A stretch of DNA of 64,000 bases. Origin: Membranipora membranacea (Eukaryota > Bryozoa > Gymnolaemata > Cheilostomatida > Membraniporidae). A program made the position numbers and the translations under genes. Numbering within the stretch: position 1 is the stretch's first letter; each line of letters opens with the position of its first letter. The stretch covers positions 38,192,001-38,256,000 of the forward strand of contig OU612065.1 in assembly GCA_914767715.1 (NCBI GenBank), written 5' to 3'. This document shows, in pieces, positions 1 to 12,000 of the stretch. The notes below the pieces were generated by a model. That model saw only the letters and a list, made by a program, of their open reading frames with translations, ran no database searches and was not told the origin of the DNA.

Positions 1-3000
1 GATGATTTGAGAGTCTTCATCCTTGTACATGTTAGTCTTCATATTCCATAACAGCTGATGTGTGAGAAGTTGTGACCTCTTGGACGTACTCAATATAAAC
101 TCGCTCACATAGCCCATCTACAAAAACATACAGCAGCATATACATATATATTGACGACCAAGGAATTTGCTCATTGATATTATGACTAGTTCAAAAATGT
201 GTGGAAACGTACTTGGAAGAATTGTTTCATAAAAATAAATATTGATATTAAATAAATGGTAGCAACTGCAGAGCACTTACAGAGTCAAGCCTGAGGGCCT
301 GAACTATCTGTGGGATATAGAAGAGCAGCACATCAGGGGGGTACGAGTTGAGCACCCGTAGAGCATACTGAGCAGTGATAGGGTGAGATGGATACTGTCT
401 TGAGAAATATGACAGTGCTGCTACAGGTGGTACAGCGCTCCAGTTCAGCATGTGGGATAACTACAAACAGATAATATAACTCATTAATATTATACATATA
501 CAATGCACGATGTATCTGCAGTCATTTTAATATAAGCTATCAGACAAATGAGCTAATATTATCAGTTTATCAACATTATTACTTATAATGATAAAGTGCT
601 CATTAGCATGTATTAGAACCCGTTAATATAAACTCGCTGACAGACAAGGAGTCTGCCAGAGCTGATCACAGCAGCAGTGGGCAGACTAACAAGATGGATG
701 CCTCCAGAATGGTGGCATTATTGGTGCTGCTCAGTGTGAATCTGGTGGCTGGGCTGACACCAAAAGAGCTGAGATTATTCCACATGGATGTCGAGGTGAT
801 CACAACCTTCGTCTAAACAGACAATTTTCCACTAAATTAATTTGGAGGTTTTTATTTTAATTTTATTTGAGGTTCCAAAATTTAGTACCCTTGCATAAGC
901 AGAGGTAAAGGTTTTTTTTTGTATCACACAGCATTTTCAATTAGATGCAAGTGTTATTCTTGCTGTGTTTCACACTTGTCTATAATTTTTTAGTTGAGGG
1001 AAGATGGCGGAGTATATAGTTTCTTCTCTTCTGGGTACCCACCACACGATATAGATCACAGTATCAGTGATACTAAAGCCTCAGTACAGAACTACACATA
1101 CAATATCACAATCAGCCCTGATAATAACGGTAAGTTTTCTGTTTAGGCCCCACTAGATGGAGTGGCAGCCATACTTTGGGATCTTGCTTAAAGAAAACTG
1201 GATGTTCCATTCAACACCAGTATTTGTCTAACGGTTCATCAATCCAAATTTTAAGATTTTAATTGTTGAGCTTGGATATGACAACATGGTGTCATAATTT
1301 TTGTAATTGTCTATTTTCATACACTTTCCAGGTGATCAATTGTGGTGTACAACTCTTGGACCTGTGGGATTTGCCAAAAATGGGGTGGCTTTATACAACG
1401 CCCTCACTGGGGCAGGAACTGATTCTGTTTACTATGAGGAATTTGATGAATGTAAAGGTCATACCAGCCCAGGTGGAGCCTACCACTACCATCAGTTCTC
1501 CCGTGTGTATTTAATCCAACAAAAATTAACGCTAGTACGATGTGGGTTGATTGTTTCGTTGAATTTTTGTTTTGTTCATATTTGTTTTATTTGGCCATCA
1601 CACCAAATAATGATAAATTATATATAATTAACATTATTTTATTTTCATAAAAGTGCAGATACAACTTTTGATACGAAAAAGGTTATTTTAAGAAACAGAA
1701 GTGGGTGCATTCCGGACCATGTCTAATTGGCTGGAGAAAAATCATTCTCATTAAGCAAAAAGAAAATTTCCCTTGTGCTTGGACTTTGCCATGGATGCAA
1801 ATGTCATGCTATTTTTTACCAGTGCCACCTGGTAGGTCTTGGTTGAAAAGTTAAAATGAAGTTTACAAATTGTGTTTGGTCTATTTAAGCATGTATCGGT
1901 GACCTCTTGATCGGTGACGAGTTTATCGGGATAGCGATAGATGGTAACCCTATCTACGGGCCGAATGCTACTGATTATCCACAGCTTCTCACTTCGGCTG
2001 ATTTGGATGCTTGCCATGGAAGGTTCAAAGATGGCCGCTACAGATACCATATCACTACCGATTTCCCCTATGTCATTGGGTGTTACAAAGGTTTGTATAA
2101 TCTAATTTGGTACTGGTCGGTTGAAACATTGAATTGTATGACGGCACAACTATGAATCAACAGCGCAATATATAGCCTCAAATAATTTTCTTTGTTTGAA
2201 TGCCCCCATAGATGAAAACCCCGATCACATGACCTGGCAACAAATCAAGCTGTTTATCTGGCTGGCATCGGCTCCAATACGAATGCTGAGATGGGCAGAA
2301 CACAGGTTATTGGGTGGTAGAGTACCTTGTATCATTGTATCATTAGCATGAGTTTTAGCCTTTATAACGGAATCGATATAAGGGAGATTTATGCAATAAA
2401 ACTTTCATTTGCTCTTTGTTACATAGCTGAGCCAGCCGTTAATAAAGCCAGCAGCAGATTTCACCAGTATCCCGACAGATCTGATGGAGATAAACCAGAT
2501 GGAGATCAACCGGGCGGCGATCGACCAGGTGAAGATCGACCGAGTGGAGATCGACCGAGCGGTGGCGGATCTGGAGGCGGTGGAAGGGGATCAGGAGGAG
2601 GCAGGCCAGGAGGAGAAGGAGGAGAAAGGCCGAGCGGTGGCGGAAGGCAGAGGAGGCAGACAAAAGGAGGCAGAGAAATGGAGCCGGCCACGTGCACCAA
2701 CTCTGAATGTGAGTATATAAAGGATAATAATAACATGTCAGATTTGATTAGAAATCTCTCAAGTTTTCAGCAGCACATAAAAACGAAGAAGGGATTCTCT
2801 TGAACCAATGTTATGACAAATTGACACAGGTTGTTGGCTAGAAAATCTACAGGATTCATTTTACAATTGAAAAGGCAAATAGATTAGCTGCTGGTAGAGG
2901 AAGCTTAAGAGGTGGAAGAAGTGGTAAGGCTCAAGATTTAGATAGCCATCACCAAGAAAAACAGCATGGAAATAAACAATTCAATGACATTGATATACAA

Positions 3001-6000
3001 CATGTCAGAGTTGTTTCGAGATCTCTTATGAAACTCTATAAATAGTGAAACCATTTTCTTTGGCTGCAAGTGTCATGAGCGTACAGATCTGTTGAAGGCG
3101 CAAAAGTACAACGGGATTTTATTCCAAGTGATGAACTTCCAAACTAATTAAACAGTGAGTTCAGTGGCTGGCGAAAACATAAAATCATTACAACTATTAA
3201 TTTTTCAAATCCATATCTCACGACAAAAATTTAGCATTTTCCTATTGCTAGAGCTAAGGTTGTCAGCAAACAAATCATTTCCACAAACGACTAATCAATT
3301 TGATTTTTTAATCATCATTATGGACGGTCAACAACGAGGGCCATCAGCAGAAATCCAAACTCTAACTGAAGATGTTCCTTTCATAACTTCATGAATTGAT
3401 ATGACAAGAGAACCTACAGTGTGTATTATGAGTAATTACAAAAAGTCTGTGGGAAATCTTGAGATACACAATATTATTTGCTGTCTGTCTCCCCTCATAA
3501 TCATAAACTGGGGTTCTAATAAAAATACAACAACTTTCTTATGTTTCCCTTCCAAATAATAAAACTTGCTAGCCCAGTGCTTGTTTGCGGAATCCTTGTT
3601 ATATCACTATTTTACTAAATTATATTATATATACATATCAATTCTGATTCTTACAGTTGGTGCTGAGCTTTGTGATTGCAGTATTGGTACCATGACACAA
3701 TGTGACACGCTGGAAGGCATTGAGTTCGACCAATGTAGTGGGGCTAAGTTACAATCAATACCAGATATCGGATTGTTCACTGCTACAGTTGTTATGACAT
3801 TCCTATTACATTGTTTCCTCTACCATTAACTGCTGAGAAAAAATCTGAATTCCGCCTAATGACATTGATTACACAGTATTGGTGTAAATAACATTCTATT
3901 TAGCGAATGAAAGTTCAATTATGGTGTGATTTTTATATGTTGTTTTATTTTATGACATGTTATGTGCGCCACAGAGGGCTTGTCAGACCAAAGAGCTGAA
4001 CAGCCCTACTGGTAAAAGTTTGTTTTTTCATTTTTATAGCATAACTCTCCAAAACACCTGATCAGATAACTTTTTCTTCTTCTTTGCTCTGTATGTGGTA
4101 ATGATTTTATGTTATCGATTGTTCAAATGGTTATCACTTAACTTAATATTTCATTCTGAATTGTAACACATGATCCTATATATGAATATTGCTCACAATG
4201 TACAGCATCAGTGACAATCAAGTACATATTATAATTTGATATTGAATTTTGGAGGTTCTTCATGCATTATAATTAAAACATATTTTAAAAGTTATGTTGT
4301 CGAAAATATTGAGTGTTGTTCGAAATAAATAAAAATTCAAATTTTGTGCTTCACCAATACTGAAATCCAAATGAGTCAAAACCATTAAATGACATAGTCA
4401 GGGGCTGTTGAGTCCTACGACAGTCAATTTAATTTTAGAGTGAAATCCTGTTTGGACCCATCTGCCTCATGTGAGACAATTGAGGCGAGAGCCAACAATT
4501 CTTATCAGCTGTTTGTATTTGCCAATAACATGACTGTCACAAGGTCAGGTATTAGCCTACTAGTAAACAAATGTAAACTAATAATAAATATATCAAGGAT
4601 TAGGATCAATGACAGATATTTAAGTAATGAGTTTTTCTACATGTGCGTCAGAGCAGCGAACCGTTGAACTGAAGGATCAAATGCACTTTACGGATTCGCT
4701 AAAAATGCAGATGTGGTTACCAACAAGGCCCTGACAGATCATAAATATGGATTTGACAGATTGCCAGTAAAAATAGTAATTTAGCGCAATATTAGCGCCT
4801 GCTCTGATGGAATGAGCCAACCGGATGGCAGATTATGGCTGGAAAACGTTATTTTTATACTTAAAATATCCAAGTGAATCACTTATTGATCAAGGATAAC
4901 AGATTAAGAATTACTTATATGCAAACTTAGTGTGTTTTAAGTGTGAAGGAGTGGAAATAGTTTGATTCAACCAGTAATCTGGATTCAGCTTAAAAATAAT
5001 GGGCAAATGTGGTCTCAACAGCCATGTTCTCAGAGAAATAGCCATGACGAATTCATTTTACAAGAATCATTTGTTAAAGACTAGGAGAAAACCCAATTGA
5101 GCTTTGGAGATACAAAGGTTTGATAGTTGTCCTGTTCATCATTTGGAAATCAAATTCCATTGAAAAATATGTGCGTCGCATAGCTGCCTACGATTGCATT
5201 ATTAAGCTTGCAGCAACTTCAAATTTACTGATTTATTACTTCTTGAAGCTCCATCATTCTGACTTGATTCTAATCAACTCCTTAGCAGTACAATGAAATA
5301 TAAAAATGACAATTTCCTGCAGATCAATGAGTTTGGAGAAATTGATCCATCTACACTGGGATGAGTTCACCGCAATCAAGATGAGTTTATTTAAAAACCT
5401 TTTTAGTCACCACCATAATTAAAAATTGCTTTCCATAATTTGCCAACTCGAAAATGCTATCTGTAATGTGTAGAATGAAAAATGTTTTCCAGAATGCGAA
5501 GAATAGAAAATTATTTCCATAATGGATGCTGACCAGAAAATTCTTTCCATAATGACAAATTATTAGATTTTTAGATTTGCCCTACAACGTGGGCAAGGTA
5601 GTTTTAACCACAGAGTTTTCAGTTCACCTACTAAATGGGTAAAAATACAGTATTTTGGACATTTTGTCATCTCCAATGTGTATATTATTTTAAATAAAAA
5701 AACTCTGGCTATGGTAGGATTGCACCTCAATCTTCCCATTATTCCTGCCATCAAAATGGTTGGTGCCGTTCTGTTCTGGTAGTTCATTGTCTGATACGAT
5801 CATAAATAGCCTACGGCACCTGATAGGTATATATATACATATATATATATTATAATATTGAAATTGAGTAATTATACTAATTTTTATGCAGATTCTCGTA
5901 TCCAAACAATCTTGCCACCTGTCTAATGGTACGCATAACAAGTCCCATTGATTTTATTGCGAGTCTCCTAAATCACGAAAAGGCCCATTTCGCAACCCCA

Positions 6001-9000
6001 ACAACATGACTTTGGGATTACCCTATTAAACTACTTTGTTAATATAGAAGAGATAAATCCAGGGTGGTGAAGAGGATATGATGCAAATAAGGCCACTTGT
6101 GGTTTTGGTGACTCACTGATCTATATCGGTCATAAACATTGCTTCAAAGTTTTCAGTGATTAACAACTGCTGATGTCACAGTCCGTTCACGTTCACAGCT
6201 GACTGCGCATCCTGTTAAAAAATCATTTGGCTGGCAACGCTGGTATAAAATGAGAGTAGTGCCTTCATATCAAACCATTCTCTCTCAGCCCTGTCTTTAC
6301 GATGGGTCTCCAGATAACTTTAGCGGTCTTGTCCGCTCTCACTCTACACTGTGCTTATGGTCTGACAGATAAGGAGCTACGATCATTCAGTCCTACTGTG
6401 CTGGTATGGCTATATCAAAATCATTTGAGATACTCTTGTTCTGCTTAAAGTTCTGCTCAGCTTAAAAAAATATACAGAGTTTTTAACCTAAAGGAACTCA
6501 TTTTTTTCTTGAGCAATGTGACAAGGCTCACTTGTTTAACAATGCAGTACTGTGTTATAATTTGTAATTTTACAAATTTTCAGCCTGGCCTTTGAGCCCC
6601 ATATTTTGCTAATCAGTGAGGTTGAAAAAATGTTATTGTCATCTGAGAATTGTGCTATTATTAAATAATTAAGTCTTTATTTTTCTACAGATCGGTAATT
6701 TTGGCGATGTTTACGATTTCTTTACGGATGGTTTTCCACCGCATCCAGTAGACAATAGTGTGAATCCTAATGCAGCATCACCACAGCACTATCATCTCAA
6801 CATTACTGCCAACCCAAACAACGATGGCAAGTTTCATACCAACATAATATTTGAGACAAAATAAGAAGACAAAATACGTACATTTAAATTTGCATTGTCA
6901 AAGTATCTGTTTTCATTGACTTGAGTTTTATTCCCTTGATTTTATTTCGATTGTTTTTTTTTTGTTTCTTTGCACATCAGGGAGAACATCTTCGGATGAT
7001 GGTTGTTGCAATAAAAATCTATATATATAAGAAGCTTGTTCAGGGGATAGTGACATGCCTTATGAGTTGTCCTAACTTTGACATCAGCACTGATATTCAG
7101 TTTTTGTGTGATCATTCACATAAAATAGTGCATTTTTTATTTCATTGTGATTGTTTTCCATCTTCTACAGGTGATCAAGTGTGGTGTACCAGTCTGGGGC
7201 CTGTAGGCTATGCTAAAAACGGTGTAGCCATATACAATGCTATGACTGGATTCGGAACTGATGCAGTTAACTACGAGGTTTTTGATGACTGCCAAGGTCA
7301 CTCAAGCGCGCATGGCTCCTACCATTACCATCAACTATCCGGCAAGTTATAATATGTCATTTCTCGACTCCAAAATATGGCTGAACGAACATTGGATTAG
7401 AATGAAGATAAACAACAACAATAAAAGTGTTTGCTAAGACTTATATAAATAGCATATCCTTAATCTGTATTATCTTGTGTATGGTTTGTCTACAGCATAA
7501 TAAAAGCAATGATTGTACCATTGTCGCTGTTATTTCCAAATAAATTTTTGTAGCATGTATCGAGGGTGGTAAGGACAGGGATGCATTTATTGGTGTGGCA
7601 TTAGATGGTAATCCTATATATGGACCAAATGCAAGTGACTACTCTTCACTCATCACTTCTCCTGATTTGGATGCTTGCCATGGAAGGTTCAAAGATGGCC
7701 GATACAGATATCATGTCACTGCTGATTTCCCATATACCATTGGCTGTTTTAAGGGTAGGTCACCTTAATAATTTGAATGAATACTGATGCAACCAACATT
7801 AAAGTAAGAAACCAAACCTGTTGTTTTAGGGCAATATGCATGAATTTTCTTACAGTAGAAATTTCTAAATTTTGCAGCCCATTGTTGCCTAAATATGTCG
7901 ATGGAATCCTGCATAGGTTATATTTTGTCTTTCGCATTTTAAACGAATTTGACAAAAATTGTTTCTCTGCAATATATACATTATCAGTGAGCGCATCAAG
8001 CTTTGTAAAATAATTAACCAGGTTTTTTTAAACAATCACAATGTCAGCTCGGGATGAAGTAATAAGGCTATTGGAGAAAACATGCGGATTGGACAATTCA
8101 AACAACTGCCAAGCTCAAAATCTTTAAATTCTTTTATTCCTTGTAGCTGAGCCAACCAGATCGGTGCTGCGCCAACAGAATGGAGAAGGTGGCCCACCTG
8201 GTGAAGGAGGGCCAGCTAATGGCGGCCCTAATGGAGGCCCTAATGGAGGCCCTAATGGAGGCTCTAATGGAGGCGGCCCTAATGGAGGCCCTAATGGAGG
8301 CAGACCTAATGGCGGCCCTAATGGAGGCCCTAATGGAGGCTCTAATGGAGGCGGCCCTAATGGAGGCAGACCTAATGGCGGCCCTAATGGAGGCTCTAAT
8401 GGAGGCCCTAATGGCGGCCCTAATGGCGGCCCTAATGGCGGCCCTAATGGAGGCCCTAATGGAGGCTCTAATGGAGGCAGACCTAATGGAGGCCCTAATG
8501 GTGGTGGTGGTGGAGGAGGAGGAGACTCACCTGTTAGTCAAGGAGTACCTGGATTTGATAGCATGTTTAGGGGTGAAAATGCAGTCTGTACTAATACTGA
8601 TTGTGAGTTGAAATTATATAATCATGGTGCTTTTTGCTGCGGTATCAAGTTTATTTAGTGTGATAAGTTTGTGATATGTGCTTGTGCTATATGTGTTCTA
8701 AGATTTTTATCAAATGTGATAAAACAGCCAAGTAATGCCAGGAACTATTAGCTGAATAAAAAGGCCATTATCATGCATGAGGAGAGTATCCAAGCAGTAT
8801 AGATCATTTAGCAGTAAGCTAATATGCTGACTTTGTGGTGTTTGTTATAGTTGGAGCTGAGTTATGTGATTGCAGTATCGGCACATTCAAACAGTGTGCA
8901 AGTTTTAAGGAAGAAGATAAAGATGGCTGTTTGTCAGCCCAGCAAAACACTGTGAGGTCTCAGTCATCAGCACCTGCGCTACATCAGGACACTAATGCCC

Positions 9001-12000
9001 TTCCTCGGACAACAACACAGGCATCCACAACAACAACAACAACATCCACATCAACACTTTCTACAGCAGCGGAAACATTCAATGGTCTGTTAGAAGCATT
9101 GAGAGCCCTCTTCGAAAACCTTACAAGAATGATGCAATAAAAAAACTTTTTATCTAATAGAGGACAAATCCTCAAATGTTCAGATATTTTAATTACATGC
9201 TGTGGTCATATCAGCATCAACACCATGAATTGTTGCTTTTTGTTTAATCAACAGAACCATAATAACTTACTTTTTGCAAATGAAAGTACTCACTATCTAC
9301 CTTTTAAAACTTCATAGCTTTCCAACTTCAATAAAACCAACAGATGAACCCAAATGAATAATAATTTGATCGCTGAACACCGATAAATGAATAATTGTTT
9401 AGCACTGCTGCAGCTGCTTTCAAATGATTCTAGTAACTGTTGGTGTGTATTTTAACTGGAGAGACCTCAACGAACCTTCAAACTATTAACTGTTTGAGAT
9501 TGATGAAAATCATGTGAAGATTTGAGACTAATTTACCAAGAAATTAAAACAGTTATGAACGGAATGCTGTGTGTAAAAAGCATGTGACAACTAGACCCTA
9601 CATTAACATCCCATTGACTATAATAATATGATATATAATCGAGCTTGCTCAAATACTACCTCATGACCAAAGCAATATATAGTCTGGCAGCTAGTTCTGC
9701 AGCTACCATATTTTTACATTGAAGAAACTCAAAGCACTTTTGGGTAAAAATTATGTATGGTGTTAGAGATTGCCCAAACTATACATCACTGTTATCCAAA
9801 AATGCTATGAATTTTTGCAGTGTGAAGATATTGTATATCTACTGCAGAACCGACAGTTTATATATTGCTTTGGTCATCCTATAGCCTTTCAACAACAACT
9901 GGTATTATTCCTTAGGAGTTCCTTGTGTACCAGTTATCTTTACTTCTGTCTGGATTAACGGGGAAAAACAAATGCTGCTTCCGGTAAGGTACAATGTGTC
10001 AGTATGTGAGAGGGCCGACGTTAATACCAGTCATATGTGTGACTGATCATGGCGTTTTTAGTGAGGGCAAAAAAAAAGTTTTAATGCTTTTAAGTGTAAC
10101 ATCTCTTGCAAGATTTGCATGATTTATTTCTGGTTCCTTACTGCTACATTCAATTGTGCCATCTATTTCATCCCGCAAAGTTAATAAGGATGTTTATAAT
10201 TTCATTATGACCTTATGCTGTCATAAGAGTTACTTGCTTTGTATATAAGCCATAATGACAGATCTACTCATATAACCAACACCATGATAACCAACCAAAT
10301 CAAGGCTATCCTGCCTCTTTCCTCAAACAGTGATTATGTATTTAGTTTACATTTTTCTGTGATTCAGTCTGACATAATACTAAAAAGAGTTTTAAGGGAC
10401 GCTGAATTAAATAGCATTTCTATCCTGAGATAGATTTGAAAATACACAGAACAGTAACAACATGAAAACACCTATAAACTTATTAAAAATCTTAATCTAT
10501 GATTCGCTATGTAATTTAAGTCACTAAAAAATTATGGGACGTCCGAAAATATGTTTGTAAGCTGATCCATCCTCTTTGAATTTGACGTTACTTTTAATAG
10601 TAAATATTACTCCTTGTAAAACACGTTCTTATAAGATTGTCATATGGCGATTTTGAACAGTTGAAATAAAAATAACATCATCATCATCATCATTGGAATG
10701 AGATATGACATTGAAGGGTTGCCTGGGGTCCGGCCTGTTCTCATCACATGTATGCAAGCTAATAAATCCAACTAAAGGAGCTGGGTAAGCTGACTGATCC
10801 TCAGATATAATCCAATTAGGGCAGCTTATCTACAATTACCCTTTATCCTACTCCACCCAGCAATCTATTGCTTTCTCAACATCATGAAGTACATACAACA
10901 ACTGTGCGCCCCAGACCCTTTCCCTCCCCACCCGCCCGACAGACCCCCCCCCGGCCGGGCTTTTGGGTTACATGCCGTGTGCATGATTTAGGCATCATTC
11001 CAAATAATATAAGATATGATATTGGATAATAACCCATGAAGTTGCCTTTTTAATATTCATCACAAGGGTAGCGAATCATATTTTTTGGTCTAGTAGCAAG
11101 GCAAGGAAGGAAAGAAACCGCAAATAGATTATTTTGTGTTGTATGGTTACCTACAACATGGAAGTAAAAATATCTATAATTCCATTGGATATCATTGATA
11201 TATTAGGATAAACAGATCATGAAAATAAAGAGACATCATAACAATTTAGCTTTACGTTCGAAATAAGTGTAGGTTTTGGCACGGGTAATCCTGAGAAAAA
11301 GAATCCTGTGTCTGCAAGTTAACTGTACTTAATTGAAGTCCACACAGATGAGACATTGCAAGATTCTCTGGGATGAACAAACCCTGCATTTTGTTGTAAT
11401 CTGCCACGTGTACAAGCTAATAAATCTCACTAGAGAAGCTGGGTACAGACTGATCCTCGGATTTTATGTTTAAATTCCAATTAGGGGAGCCCATCTACAT
11501 TTACCCTATATTCTACTCCACCCTACCAACTACGACTCACTCAACGTAATGTTAATAATACTGTATTTGGATTGTTGGGACTCAAGCTTCCCTTTGTGAG
11601 AATTGTAGGTTCAGGTCCTGTTCCATGCCCTAGTGTTCCAACACTATCCTAACACAAGGGTTGGGCTTATCAGGCACTACACAACCCCAAGTGTGAGAAT
11701 AATAACATTGGTCAGGGAAGGTCAATTGAATAGCAAACTTAGGCATTTCTATTTCCCAAACGCTTGTCATTTATCATTGCGTTAGCGCATAAGAAATGTG
11801 GAATTTTTTTTTTATTTACTACTTGTGTTCTTAATTCAATGCTATGGGATTGACAAGCCAGCTGTCTTGGTCCCGCAGAACATTTCAGATTTTTGTTGGT
11901 GCATAAAATAATTATACAAATGTACCCACGATGCATTGGATTGAGAAAAGGCTGGTGTTCATATTTTCTTACAGAGCCTCAAATTTTCTTTGCTGCGCTT

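Larger units (their letters stand above)
3830..6243 (+). other. Intergenic spacer between the two YHYH genes
   Basis: This 2.4-kb AT-rich spacer holds no intact reading frame that I can assign. It contains YHYH-like fragments near 3974-4016 and 4683-4760, a degenerate minisatellite at 5415-5560 and a TA run near 5827-5850. The promoter of the second YHYH gene is at its right end. Confidence 0.6.

Noticed and set aside
91-637. AATATAAACTCGCT occurs both in PI4KA exon 32 and at the YHYH 1 TATA box
   Set aside because: A 14-base match is expected several times by chance in a window of this size, and one copy is constrained coding sequence.
694-816. Short unspliced peptide from the YHYH 1 ATG to the TAA in intron 1
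   Set aside because: The donor after 795 matches the paralogue exon by exon, so this is read-through into the intron.
2506-2736. Pro-rich minus-strand frame
   Set aside because: It is the antisense shadow of the Gly-rich exon 5 of YHYH gene 1.
4440-4667. 75-codon plus-strand frame between the YHYH genes
   Set aside because: It has no family resemblance, no splice context and no start context. I cannot support it as a gene.
8180-8611. Open frame with a MEALMEAL repeat over the PNGG region
   Set aside because: It is the shifted reading of the 12-bp minisatellite of YHYH gene 2, whose own frame is supported by splicing and by the paralogue.
694-9140. Recent bacterial contamination or transfer of the YHYH genes
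   Set aside because: Both genes have five spliceosomal introns, signal peptides and TATA promoters. An ancient transfer of the family cannot be tested from this window.
11608-11618. B-box-like GGTTCAGGTCC
   Set aside because: There is no A box or cloverleaf, so no tRNA gene is called.
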